From positions 682,001 through 746,000 of the forward strand of contig NC_089434.1 of the NCBI RefSeq assembly GCF_026210795.1: DNA of 64,000 nt, written 5' to 3'. Positions 1-11,055 of this stretch are shown here, piece after piece. Made by a program: the position numbers and the translations under genes. Below the pieces are notes generated by a model. That model was not told the origin of the DNA, made no database searches, and saw only the letters and a list, made by a program, of their open reading frames with translations. Each line of letters opens with the position of its first letter. Position 1 is the first letter of the stretch. Origin of the DNA: Rhizophagus irregularis. Its lineage: Eukaryota > Glomeromycota > Glomeromycetes > Glomerales > Glomeraceae.

Positions 1-4
1 GCTA

Positions 5-478
5 AAAATTAAACCCAACAGCATTTTCTATATCATGGAGTTTGTACCCCAAATATCATTCCTGTATTTATTTTAGATGCAAGACCACATTCCAGCGAAT
101 ATTTCAGAAGGGATGGTGCCATTTTTGTATATACTTGGTCAGATTCTGAAGGTGATAGCATTACTATAAAGATCTAAGTGGTAGAGAATGGGCTGATACA
201 GTTAAGGGTCATATCTGTATTGAAGACAATACAAAGGCAGGTCCACCATTACATGCAGAAGATATCATTCAAGGACCTATTACAAGTAATAACAATAGTG
301 TTTATCATTGTTGTAATCCAATTCAATCAGAAAAATTGCAAGTTGTTGCAAGAACCTTTAATGGTATGGATGTATTGGCACCATGTTTTTTATCTTTGTT
401 AATTTACAAAATAGAGGTTTTAGTAGAAGCTTTTAGGAATTTAACATTACTATTGATTATGATGTATTTAGTTAAATA
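5..478 (+). pseudogene. Decayed coding fragment, unknown family
   Basis: Two overlapping open stretches read like protein but lie in different frames. Frame 1 is open from about 13 to a TAA at 175 and includes FRRDGAIFVYTWSDSEGD. Frame 3 is open from about 150 to a TAA near 478 and includes DLSGREWADTVKGHICIED. Codon use is coding-like up to about 390, so this looks like one ORF broken by a frameshift near 150-175. No start codon is visible, and the left part probably lies outside the window. I do not recognise the family. An intron could in principle explain the frame change, but no good GT...AG pair is seen there. Confidence 0.4.
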
Positions 479-648
479 ATAATTTTTATTACTATTTGAT
501 TTCTTGAATAAAATCTTTTTCAAAAAAAAATTGCACAAAGCAAATAATTATATCATCATATATAAAATTCAAGTTTCAGATAATGATTTTATCTAAAGTC
601 TAATTAATAATACATTCAAGGTTTCTCCTATGAAAATTAGAGCAATTG

Positions 649-913
649 CCCTATAAAAAAAGAATGTCCGGAAATTGTAGCTGAAAACGTCCAGAAAATG
701 TTTATTTGTCTGGAATATGTCCGGAATATTGCAATATTCCGGACGTTGGAAAATTTCCATTTTCCGGAAAATGTCCAGAAAATGTCCAGGAGGGTTCAGT
801 CCCAGCGTCCAGAAAGTGTCCGGAATATTGCAATTTTCTGGACGTTTTCCGGACACACGGACATTTTCCGGATGTTTTTAGCTACAATTTCCGGACATTT
901 TTTTTTTACAGGG
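649..913. mobile_element. 265-bp MITE with ~54-bp TIRs and 3-bp TSD
   Basis: The ends read CCCTATAAAAAAAG and, in reverse complement, CCCTGTAAAAAAA. The inverted match then runs on for about 54 bp through ATGTCCGGAAATTGTAGCT. TTG flanks both ends (646-648 and 914-916), giving a 3-bp target duplication. The inside is built almost wholly from direct and inverted copies of a GTCCGGAAAATGT-like word, so the element should fold into a long hairpin. Short ORFs on both strands here are by-products of this repetition. The transposon superfamily is unclear; a 3-bp duplication would fit PIF/Harbinger or CMC types. Confidence 0.75.
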
Positions 914-1202
914 TTGAATAACTTTTTTACATAGATCAGACTTTGAGATTTTTGAAATATGTCTGATATCTGCAGATATTTGTGAATCACAAATTAAGAA
1001 TGTCTTTTCTGAGAATTTTTTTACACCATAAAAATAGTTACTTGTTGTTGCTCAGCTTCACCAAGTCAATTTAAGATTTATATATTTATCTGTACGATAA
1101 AGCTTTTAGAGAAAGAACACATTTTTATTGGTGTGATGTTTGAATCATTTGTAGAGTACATATAATATGGAAGACAAATTTCAGACTCTTGTTATAACAT
1201 CA
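914..1202. other. Intergenic, no feature seen
   Basis: AT-rich spacer between the MITE and the conserved 5' flank of the first tandem gene. Nothing coding or structured was recognised. Confidence 0.5.
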
Positions 1203-1430
1203 TTTAAGGAAAAAAAATCATGGTTACTATTCGCTAGTTGTCATAAGCAATAAAATTTGTCACTATTTAATAAGGTGACTAAATAATAAATTTGAAATTA
1301 TGTTACTCATTATTATATTATTTTTTCTTTTATGAGTCAATTCTTATATAAATATCTGGAATCAAATTTTTATTTTCTTACATTTATTAATTGTTTTATA
1401 ATTCTTTCTTTTATTTTTTAGTATATCAAT
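1203..1430 (+). promoter_or_regulatory. Conserved 5' flank of tandem gene copy 1
   Basis: This stretch is shared with the flanks at about 4432-4483 joined to 6962-7137 (copy 2) and 10210-10394 (copy 3). It holds a TATA-like TATATAAATA at 1345-1354, 86 nt before the ATG. The same word lies 85 and 88 nt before the other two start codons (7053-7062, 10307-10316). Conservation may reflect recent duplication rather than function. Confidence 0.4.
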
Positions 1431-3785
1431 ATGATTAATAAGTCTTATATTCTTGCTACTAATGCTAATGATGTTCTATATGCTTTAAAGATTATTAACA
1501 ATGATGAAAAAGATAGCACTTCTCTTATAGATCATCCTGTACTTATTGGATCTCGTGCTGCTAAATGGCATATTCCATTTTTTCGTGATCCAAATGATTG
1601 GGATTTAATGGCAACCATCCCACAATCAATTTCATTTATTAATATAATTCAGTTTAATGCAATTTTTAAATATATAAAATTGATTTATTATCCAGGAAGT
1701 GGACTAAAAATTGTTGGAAAATGTATTGAATCATCTTCATTTACAGACAGAAATCATGGAAATCCTATCTTATTTAATATTGAACTTGTCTCTGATAAAG
1801 TTGATTTCAGAAAAATGAACCCAAATAAAAAAATAGATGATTTACATTATGATGTTGATGATGATGATGATGATTATGATATAGAAAAAGAAAATTATAA
1901 TGATGATTATGATAGTTATGAATATAGTTCAAAAGAAAGTGATGATGAGGATAATGATATTAATAGCGATAAGGAAGATAGTAGCAGTGATATGGAAGAT
2001 AGTAGTAGTGATATAGAAGATAGTATCAGCAATGAGGACAATAATAATGACGATGAGGATATTTCAATTTTTGAAAGTTTTGAAGATACTACTAGACCAA
2101 AAACAAGTTCATTGATGCTTTTAGAATTATGTCATGATATTAAAGATAAAATAATATTTCCAATGATGCCAAGCTTTTTATGTATAGTTGCTCCATTAAA
2201 AATACTTGAAGCTTTAAAATCATCTCATATTAATTATCCATCTAATTTTCAAAAGAATATTACAGATTTACACATATTAAGAGTTTCATTAGGTTATAAT
2301 AAAATGTTAATAACTCAACCATTGTGCAGTCCACAACGTGATGAACCAATTGAGCTTATGTTAAAGACTCGTATTATGGAAACTGAAATTATACAAAAAG
2401 CACAAGTTGGTTTAAATATGAGTAATAATGAGGAATTTTTTGATCATAATAATAAGTTCTCTGTACAAGGGTGTATTCCACATGATGATATACATGAACT
2501 TGTTAAATATGGAGAACATCCCATATATGAAAGTTTAAAGATTGACAAGGTATAAAAATTTTTTATTATTAATGATTAATACAATAATTTTATTTATAAC
2601 TTATGATACTAATTTTTAAATTAATATATAGTCTAAAACATTGATAGAAAAATCTCTTTTTGAAAAGATTGATTATCAAACAAAACTTAATTGTGTGAAA
2701 GAGGAAGCAATGACTATTGCACTTGAAAGATATCTTATTCCAATGGTTTCCAAAAATCAAGAAACTTCTTATAATTTAGCACTTGCTAGAATTTGTACTA
2801 CATTATCTAAAGGTTGGTTTTGTCAATTTGCAATTGATAACTATCCTAAACTTTCGAATCTTGATAAAGATTTGTTATCAATTGCATATGATATAATTGA
2901 TAAATATCCTTTAGAACAAAAAAAACAACTTCCATTAATGTTTAATCCGGAAACTCAAGCTATTTTTGAAACTATTAAACCTTATACTAAAGAAATTTTA
3001 TCTTTTGATAAGATAAAATTTTATAATTATAGTCATTATAATGATTATGAAATTAATAGATCTGGAATTAAGATTACTTCCCCAGTAAATAGATCTGTGT
3101 CAATTACAGCTATTGTTACAACTCTTTATATGGTTTATGAAGAAGGTGAAAAACATTGGTCAGCATCTGTTGTAATTTTACCTAGTGATGAACTAGAGAC
3201 TAAAAGGTAATATTATAAATTCATGTATTTACATACATTTATTTTTGTTTTTATTTATGATATATTTATTTATTTTTAAAATTTCTAGTTATAAAAATTA
3301 TAATAATGACAGTGATGATAAAAGGTACAATTTTTATTACTAAAAAAAAAAAAATTTTTTTTTATGAACAATTATTAATCTTATTTTTTATTTTTAGTGA
3401 TGAGTTTGATGATCCATTAAATATTCACCCTCATTATGATTTGGAAAAACAGAAATATTTTAAATTAACATTAACTTCTAAGAATGTATTTACATTTAAT
3501 TCATTTGAAGATTTATATACATCTATTATGGCTATTAGGGCCAAACCAGCTGATTATGTTGCTAATAAGCTTAAAATTCCCGATGTTAATGGTGATTTAT
3601 TATATAAATATGTATTATATTATTTAAATCCATCTTTCGATGAAAATTCACCACTTAGAAATCATATTGATAATTTGGTAGCTGAAGGAAATATTTCAAA
3701 TATATCTGTAACACAACATCCTTGGTATTCTGCTTGGAATTATACCTTAAAAAACAAGCAATTAGACATGATTTATTATTTATAG
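1431..3785 (+). CDS. NTase-like (DUF7275-like) protein, tandem copy 1
   Basis: Four exons: 1431-2549, 2632-3206, 3289-3324, 3398-3785 (706 codons with stop, 705 residues). All introns are GT...AG and reading frame is kept. Near residues 40-58 the protein has IGSRA...DPNDWDL, the G-S...D-x-D pattern of the nucleotidyltransferase fold. Residues ~140-215 are a low-complexity Asp/Glu/Ser tract. ALKSSHINYPSNF, PHDDIHELVKYG (~350) and EEAMTIALER / GWFCQFAIDNY (~397-447) follow. From memory these match the order of motifs in a family common in large DNA viruses and T4-like phages. The last two exons encode a small acidic linker and a C-terminal domain containing HPWYSAW. No substrate can be assigned. 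The start is the first ATG after the conserved flank and is shared by all three copies. Confidence 0.85.
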
Positions 3786-4483
3786 TAGTAATTATTTGTT
3801 TAAGTAGTAATTGTGAAGTTTAAGTTACAATTAAGTTGTATATTTTGATTTAATTTGTTTTATAAATGAATTAAATAATTTTAAATGCAAAATTTTGCTT
3901 TCCAAAGAAAAATTCTGAATTATAAATAAAATATAGATTATATTGATGTGTTAAACAACTTTTTTTTGTTGCCAAGACTATTTAAGATTGTTTCGCAAAT
4001 TATCTTCCTGTATAAATATTTAAAATTCATCAAAATTGAAATAATGAGACCAAATTCTATGATTTCTACACTTTTTATACCAAAATCTTTGTTGGAATAT
4101 ATAATGCCGAATTCGGATGATTTTTATCTTATTCTATAAACCTAAGAATTGCTAAATTATTCTATTTTTAGATTCTTCCTCTAAGCATCTATGAATAAAT
4201 TCACCTAATGAAAATTTAGAGCAAATTAACAATGGAATTATAGATAGAAAATAATTTTAAGTAAGAAAACCAACCTTATTTAGTCCTTATTTTATACTGC
4301 TTGTTTTAAACTGAGTTATGAAATTATTAGATTTACTCACTATATCTTTTATTTCCCTTTGAAACTCGTTTCCATAAGCTGCTTACTTTTAGTAATTAGT
4401 TCTACGTACTTCAATCACCCTATCATCATTTAAGAAAAAAAAATCGTGGTTACTACTCGCTAGTTGTCATGAGCAATAAAATT
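3786..4483 (+). other. Conserved 3' flank of copy 1
   Basis: This closely matches 9500-10209 and, more weakly, 13498-13930 plus 18000-18110. It marks the duplicated unit as gene plus ~0.7 kb downstream. A short reading frame here (4036-4139) is conserved in copy 2 but shifted and broken in copy 3, so I treat it as 3' UTR or spacer rather than a gene. From ~4432 the sequence becomes the 5' flank of copy 2, which is cut at 4483 by an insertion. Confidence 0.6.
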
Positions 4484-5028
4484 CTTTACTATCAATGTAG
4501 ACTTTTTTGATAACCATATAAAAACCCTATCATAAGTATGTTATAAAATTCATGAGCGCCAACCTGCTATTTTAGTGGTAAATATATTAAAACACTATGT
4601 CATATATGTATTATAACATGAATTTTACAATATGTTCTAGACATGGTTTATTTCGCATTACAATCAATGTTTTATATTTATAACATGTATGTTATTATTA
4701 GTATTATAATAGATATTATATTAATAAAATAATTCTGCCACAATAATTACATAATTAAATAGTAAAATTCGTTAAATGTATTCCATATTATTTTTATTAT
4801 GTAATCCTTCTCCTGTACATCTGTGTAACGAAATGCATTCTAGGTTGCTAATCAACAATTATTAACGGGTGAAGATAAAACCATAAATTACCATCAATAC
4901 ATCAATTTGAAACTCATCTAAAGAGCATACCCAAAATCGAAGATGTTGCCTACAAAATAGACAAAAGAAGAAATAGTTATGTTTTCAAAGCAAAGTTAAA
5001 AAAATTTTCAACCTATTTTGAAACTTAC

Positions 5029-6145
5029 TGATCATAATTTAGAAGTCATACCTACAATAAAAGAAAAAATTATTAACAAAGAATAATTAAAATTAAAAGT
5101 TTTGAGAACGAAACATGTTTTGGAACTTACCGATCACTCAATCTACCGATATCTACAAAAAAAAGGAGAAAAAAACCTTAAAAAATGTTTTTTTTAAAAA
5201 AAAATCCCAAGAAAAAATTTTGAAATGAACTGCTTTGAACTTACCAATCAAAAGTAGTCCTAAAAAAAGAAAAAAAAATTTTAGTTAAAAAACCAAAAAA
5301 AAATAAGTTTTGAGCGAAACTTTTAAGCTTACCAATTTCCACACGTCACAATGTCACATGAGGGTGCCGATCAAAATAATTCAGGTGTCAGCGAAATGGA
5401 ATAAGGAATGAATATTTCAGTCGTGGTTACATTTGCAAGAAAGTGACTCAGAGCTTGCAAAGCTAATATCTACTGATTAAAAATTTCACACCGATATAAA
5501 AAAAATTAGAATAATTTTTTTATTTTAAAAAAAATCCAAAAAATTTTGAAGCATTCGCTTCAAAACCTTACCGTCCAAAGTACCAAAGAAATAACCAAAT
5601 CTAAAAAAAAATAAAATAAAAATTAAACAATTTAAAAAAAGAATTTACTAAAAAAGTTTTGAAATAAAACACTTCAAAACTTCCCAAGAAACCAAGCCAA
5701 AGCTGAAGACAAAAATCTACAAAATAGACAAAAGAAGAAAAAATTAGTTTCTTCAAAATTAAAAAAATATATTTCGCTCTAAAACTTACATCTAAAAACT
5801 GAAGTTGATAACTTACAAAATAGATAAAAGAAGAAATGATTAGTTTCTTCAAAATAATATTAAAAAAGAATTTAAAAAATGAAAATGAAAACTTCCAAAA
5901 CTTACTGATCCAAAGCGAAAAGTTGAAGCTGATTCGTATCTAAAAAAATTTAAAAAAAAAAACAAAAAACAAAAAAAAAGTTTTGAAACAAACGAAACTT
6001 TTGAAACTTTATACCAATTCAAAGCACCAGTGATACTAAAAAAAATAAAATACAATTTTTTAATTTTAAAAAAAATCAAAATAAATAACGATAAAGTTTT
6101 GAAATGAAACTTTCAAAACTTACCGATCTAAAGCAAAAGTTGAAA
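5029..6145 (-). other. Array of micro-exon-like units
   Basis: On the minus strand, 15-34 nt islands are repeatedly preceded by a T-rich tract ending in AG and followed by GTAAG or a close variant. Eight are clear: 6124-6145, 6015-6035, 5906-5939, 5790-5811, 5572-5600, 5245-5259, 5131-5152 and 5029-5051. A ninth at ~5684-5716 has a lost donor. Spacers are mostly ~75-95 nt, T-rich on the minus strand and related in sequence. Many islands share a core resembling CAACTTTTGCTTTGGATC. Island lengths are not all multiples of 3, and no signal-peptide exon or start was found. It may be a decayed gene made of duplicated exon-intron modules, possibly like the SP7-type effector genes of Rhizophagus, or simply a tandem repeat that mimics splice sites. 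Confidence 0.35.
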
Positions 6146-6664
6146 CTGATATAAAAAAAAAAAAGAAAAAAAAGTTTCAAAACGAAACTTTTGAAACTTA
6201 CCAAAAAAAAGTTTTTTTTTTAAAGCTTAAAAAGTTTATCATTTGCCACAGACTATAATTGACTAGTCCGATCAGCTGATCCTTCGTTTTGACTAGTTTT
6301 ACCATTGGTCAAAATGTGATGATTCACATGACCGATCGGCAAAATTTAAAGGTCAAAAGTTTTGATTAAAATGCATAGATAAAATATTATAATTATATTT
6401 GGCAATATATGTAAATAAAATATTGTTATTTTCTAAATTTGAAACATAATAAATTTTTTATCATATTATAATATTTGTGTAATGCATTAGATTTAAACAA
6501 ATTATATCAACGTATGTATCAAAATAATTATTTATTAAGAGAAAAAAATAATTATTGCATAATACTTGACAATTAGTATTATTTTGTAATGGTTCATTAC
6601 ATTATTATTATAATTCAAAAACCTGTCAATATTCATGTTAACATACATGATAACATGTATATAT

Positions 6665-6878
6665 TAGTGTTTGGATCCGAAGCGGTTTTATCCGGTTTTT
6701 ATCCGGTATCCGTTTCGGTTAATTCAGGATGGAACTATCAGAATTACCAATTTTTTGATTCATAATATATTAAATATTCTGGTCGAAATTATAGTCTATT
6801 CAGAGCTGAGATTTAAAATCTTTTTTCGGCAATAATCTCATTTAAAATATTTAAGATTTTATCCGGATCAAAACACTA
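6665..6878. mobile_element. hAT-like MITE, 214 bp
   Basis: The ends are TAGTGTTTGGATCCG and, in reverse complement, TAGTGTTTTGATCCG. A perfect 8-bp target duplication GTATATAT lies at 6657-6664 and 6879-6886. Terminal TAGNG and 8-bp duplication are typical of hAT elements. There is no coding capacity. It is nested in the 4484-6961 insertion. Confidence 0.8.
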
Positions 6879-7137
6879 GTATATATATGTCAACATTATG
6901 ATTACATGGATGGTATAATGATTGTAAAATCATGCCAAAAAAATTGGCCTTGACAGTAAAGTTTGTCACTATTTAATAAGGTGACTAATTAATAATTTGA
7001 AATTATGTTTACTCATTATTATATTATTTTTTCTTTTATGAGTGTCAAGTCTTATATAAATATCTGGAATCAAATTTTTATTTTCTTACATTTATTAATT
7101 GTTTTATAATTCTTTCTTTATTTTAATATATCTCAAT

Positions 7138-9499
7138 ATGATTAATAAGTCTTATATTCTTGCTACTAATGATAAAGATATATTACATATTTTAGAAGTT
7201 ATTAAATATAAGGATGAAAAAGATAGAACTTCTCTTATAGATCATCCTGTACTTATTGGATCTCGTGCTGCTAAATGGCATATTCCATTTTTTCGTGATC
7301 CAAATGATTGGGATTTAATGGCAACCATCCCACAATCAATTTCATTTATTAATATAATTCAGTCTAATGCAATTTTTAAATATATAAAATTGATTTATTA
7401 TCCAGGAAGTGGACTAAAAATTGTTGGAAAATGTATTGAATCATCTTCATTTACAGACAGAAATCATGGAAATCCTATCTTATTTAATATTGAACTTGTC
7501 TCTGATAAAGTTGATTTTAGAAAAATGAAACCAAATAAAAAAATAGATGATTTATATTATGATGATGATGATGATGATGATGATGACAATGATGATGATG
7601 ATGATGATGATTACGATGATGATGATTATACAGAAAAAGAAAATTATAATGATGAGTATGATAGTTATGAATATAGTTCAAAAGAAAGTGATGATGAGGA
7701 TAATATTAATAGTGATAGGGAGGATAGTAGCAGTGATATGGTAGATAGTAGTAGTGATATAGAAGATAGTATCAGCAATGAGAATGATAATAATGATGAG
7801 GATTCAATTTTTGAAAGTTTTGAAGATATTAAACCAAAAACAAGTTCATTGATGATTTTAGAATTATGTCATGATATTAAAGATAAAATAATGTTTCCAA
7901 TGATGCCAAACTTTTTATGTATAGTTTCTCCATTAAAAATACTTGAAGCTTTAAAATCATCTCATATTAATTATCCATCTAATTTTCAAAAGAATATTAC
8001 AGATTTACACATATTGAGAGCTTCATTAGGTTATAGTAAAATATTAATAACTCAACCATTGTGCAGTCCACAACGTGATGAACCAATTGAGCTCTTGTTA
8101 AAGACTCGTATTATGGAAACTGAAATTATACAAAGAGCACAAGTTGATTTAAATATGATTAATAATGAGGAATTTTTTGATCATAATAATAAGTTCTCTG
8201 TACAAGGACGTATTCCACATGATGATATACATGAACTTGTTAAATATGGAGAACATCCTATTTATGAAAGTTTAAAGATTGACAAGGTATAAAAATTTTT
8301 ATTATTAATGATTAATACAATAATTTTATTTATAAATTATGATACTAATTTTTAAATTAATATATAGTCTAAAGCATTGATAGAAAAATCTCTTTTTGAA
8401 AAGATTGATTATCAAACAAAACTTAATTGTGTGAAAGAGGAAGCAATGACTATTGCACTTGAAAGATATCTTATTCCAATGGTTTCCAAAAATCAAGAAA
8501 CTTCTTATAACCTAGCACTTGCTAGAATTTGTACTACATTATCTAAAGGTTGGTTTTGTCAATTTGCAATTGATAACTATCCTAAACTTTCGAATCTTGA
8601 TAAAGATTTGTTATCAATTGCATATGATATAATTGATAAATATCCTTTAAAACAAAAAAAACAACTTCCATTAATGTTTGATCCAGAAACTCAAGCTATT
8701 TTTGAAACTATTAAACCTTATACTAAAGAAATTTTATCTTTTGATAAGATAAAATTTTATAATTATAGTCATTATAATAATTATGAAATTAATAGATCTG
8801 GAATTAAGATTACTTCCCCAGTAAATAGATCTGTGTCAATTACAGCTATTGTTACAACTCTGTATATTACTCATCATGAAGTAGGTGAAAAACATTGGTC
8901 AGCATCTGTTGTAATTTTACCTAGTGATGAACTAGAGGCTATAAGGTAATATTATAAATTCATAAATTTTAATATATACATTTATTTTTGTTGTTATTTA
9001 TGATATATTTATTTATTAATTTTTAAAATTTCTAGTGATAAAAATTATAATAATGACAGTGATGATAAAAGGTACAATTTTTATTACTAAAAAAAAAAAA
9101 ATTTTTTTTTATGAACAATTATTAATCATAAATTTTATTTTTAGTTATGAATTTGATGATCCATTAAATATTCACCCTCATTATGATTTGGATGAAGAGA
9201 AATATTTTAAATTAACATTAACTTCTAAGAATGTATTTACATTTAATTCATTTGAAGGTATTATGGCTATTAGGGCCAAACCAGCTGATTATGTTGCTAA
9301 TAAGCTTAAAATTCCCAATGTTAATGGTGATTTATTATATAAATATGTATTATATTATTTAAATCCATCTTTCAATGAAAATTCACGACTTAGACATCAT
9401 ATTGATGAATTGATAGCTGAAGAAAATATTTCAAATATATCTGTAACACAACATCCTTGGTATTCTGCTTGGAATTATACCTTAAAAAACAAGCAATAA
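7138..9499 (+). CDS. NTase-like (DUF7275-like) protein, tandem copy 2
   Basis: Exons 7138-8286, 8368-8945, 9036-9071 and 9145-9499 give 706 codons with stop, the same 705-residue length as copy 1 although individual exons differ. The GSRA...DPNDWDL motif, the HDDIHE motif and the EEAMTIALER and GWFCQFAIDNY motifs are all intact. The Asp tract is longer here (GAT repeats at 7547-7630), balanced by deletions elsewhere. Exon 4 lacks a short stretch present in copy 1 and ends at KNKQ. An in-frame leucine codon string upstream of 7138 is not used: copies 1 and 3 share the 7138-type ATG. It lies directly downstream of the 4484-6961 insertion, which leaves its TATA-like box (7053-7062) intact. Confidence 0.85.
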
Positions 9500-10394
9500 A
9501 GCATGGTTTATTATTTATAGTGGTAATTATTTGTTTAAGTAATTGTGAAGTTTAAGTTACAATTAAGTTGTATATTTTGATTTAATTTGTTTTATAAATG
9601 AATTAAATAATTTTAAATGCAAAATTTTGCTTTCCAACTGAAAGAAAAATTCTGAATTATAAATAGATATAGATTATGTTGATGTGTCAAACAACTTTTT
9701 TTTATTGCCAAGACTATTTAAGATTGTTTTGTAAATTATCTTCCTGTATAAATATTTTAAAATTCATCAAAATTGAAATAATGAGACCAAATTCTATGAT
9801 TTCTACACTTTTTATACCAAAATCTTTGTTGGAATATATAATGCCGAATTCGGATGATTTTTATCTTATACTATAAACCTAAGAATTGCTAAATTATTCG
9901 ATTTTTAGATGCTCCTTCTAAGCATCTACGAATAAATACACCTAATGAAAATTTAGAGCAAATTAACAATGGAATTATAGATAGAAAATAATTTTAAGTA
10001 AGAAAACCAACCTTATTTAGTCCTTATTTTATACTGCTTGTTTCAAACTGTTATGAAATTATTAGATCTACTCTACTTATATCATCGTATCTTTTATTTC
10101 CCTTTGAAGCTCGTTTCCATAAGCTGTTTTTCTTTAGTACATACTTCAATCACCTTACCTGAGACTTTTTCGAAATTTTCCGGCCTATCTTTTAAGGAAA
10201 AAAAAAATTATGAGCAATAAAATTTGTCACTATTTAATAGGGTAACTAAATAATAAGTTTGAAATTATCATTGTTTACTCATTATTATATTTTATGAGTT
10301 AATTCTTATATAAATATCTAGAATCAAATTTTATTTTCTTACATTATTAATTGTTTTGATAATTCTTTTCTTTTTATTTTTAATATATCTCAAT
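9500..10394 (+). other. 3' flank of copy 2 and 5' flank of copy 3
   Basis: 9500-10209 repeats the 3' flank of copy 1. 10210-10394 repeats the 5' flank, with TATATAAATA at 10307-10316. This is the only junction between tandem units not interrupted by an insertion, so it shows the original unit boundary (about 3.2 kb per unit). A 66-codon frame at 9676-9876 is not conserved in copy 3 and is not called. Confidence 0.6.
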
Positions 10395-10479
10395 ATGACT
10401 AATAAATCTTATATTCTTGCTTTAGAGGTTGGAACTGACCAAAAAACCTTAATCGATTAATAATCGATTAACCAAGGGC

Positions 10480-11055
10480 TAGAGATGGGAAAACTTGAAA
10501 AAGGAGCAGCTCGAGTATGGTTTTGGAGTCAGCTTATGGTTCCCAGCTTGGTTCGGTTCAAACTGACTCAAACCGATTTGAACAAACTTGAACCGACTTG
10601 AACCGACTTGACCGACTTGAACCATTTTTATCACGTGACATTACACAAATTTCCAAAAAAGGAAAATGTCACCTGCGAAAAATTTGAAAAATCATGTTGT
10701 ACTGTATTCCGAAAAAGGAAACTCCTGTGCCGATCACTTAATTCCGGCCGGAATTAAGGATTTATTAAAGCCAGTTAGTGTTACAAAAAACTTAGTTTGA
10801 GTCACTTTAAGTCGGTTTGAGTCGCTTGAGTCAGTTTGAGCTGCTTGAACCGCTCAAGTTGGTTTGAGTCAGTTTGAGCTGCTTGAACCGCTCAAGTTGG
10901 TTTGAGTCAGTTTGAGCTGCTTGAACCGCTCAAGTTGGTTTGAGTCAGTTTGAGCAGTTCAAGTCGGTTTAAGTCAGTTTAGACTGAGCCGCTCCAAGTC
11001 AGTTTAACGGCTCTATTGGGCCGGAGTTGAACTGACGAGCTACTTCCCATTTCTA
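10480..11055. mobile_element. Second hAT-like element nested in the first (576 bp)
   Basis: The ends TAGAGATGGGAA and (reverse complement) TAGAAATGGGAA are flanked by a perfect 8-bp duplication CCAAGGGC (10472-10479 and 11056-11063). Inside are many AACCGACTTGA words and their inverse, including a 38-bp tandem repeat. No ORF. Confidence 0.9.
10826..10957. repeat. 38-bp tandem repeat, three and a half copies
   Basis: Units 10826-10863, 10864-10901 and 10902-10939 are near-identical, followed by a partial unit. The unit starts TTGAGTCAGTTTGAGCTGCT. It lies inside the nested hAT element and is built from the same GTTTGAGTC/CTTGAACCG words as that element's subterminal regions. Confidence 0.85.

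Larger units (their letters stand above)
4484..6961. mobile_element. 2.48-kb insertion with imperfect TIRs between copies 1 and 2
   Basis: The flank of copy 1 reads GCAATAAAATTTGTCAC without a break. Before copy 2 the same sequence stops at 4483 and resumes at 6962. The left end CTTTACTATCAATG and the reverse complement of the right end CTTTACTGTCAAGG form imperfect terminal inverted repeats extending ~28 bp. The target duplication is at most TT. Subterminal sequence is rich in AACATGTAT-type words on both sides. No transposase is seen. The element carries the micro-exon-like array (about 5.0-6.15 kb) and a hAT-type MITE (6665-6878). Exact ends are inferred from paralog comparison. Confidence 0.6.

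Noticed and set aside
593-990. Four overlapping frames with FPGHF/CPEYCNIPD-like text
   Set aside because: They are translations of the repeated word in the 649-913 MITE on both strands.
4036-4139. Small gene in the conserved 3' flank (begins MRPNSMISTLF, also in copy 2)
   Set aside because: Copy 3 (13685 onward) has frame-shifting indels and codon changes, so conservation is that of a duplicated UTR or spacer.
4900-6230. Minus-strand frames 5601-5852 and 5849-6079 as hydrophobic proteins
   Set aside because: They run through the T-rich spacers of the micro-exon-like array; the repeat structure and splice-like edges explain them better.
7547-7744. Met-rich 65-codon frame over the GAT repeats of copy 2
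   Set aside because: It is the +1 reading of the Asp-coding GAT tract inside exon 1; no independent coding signal.
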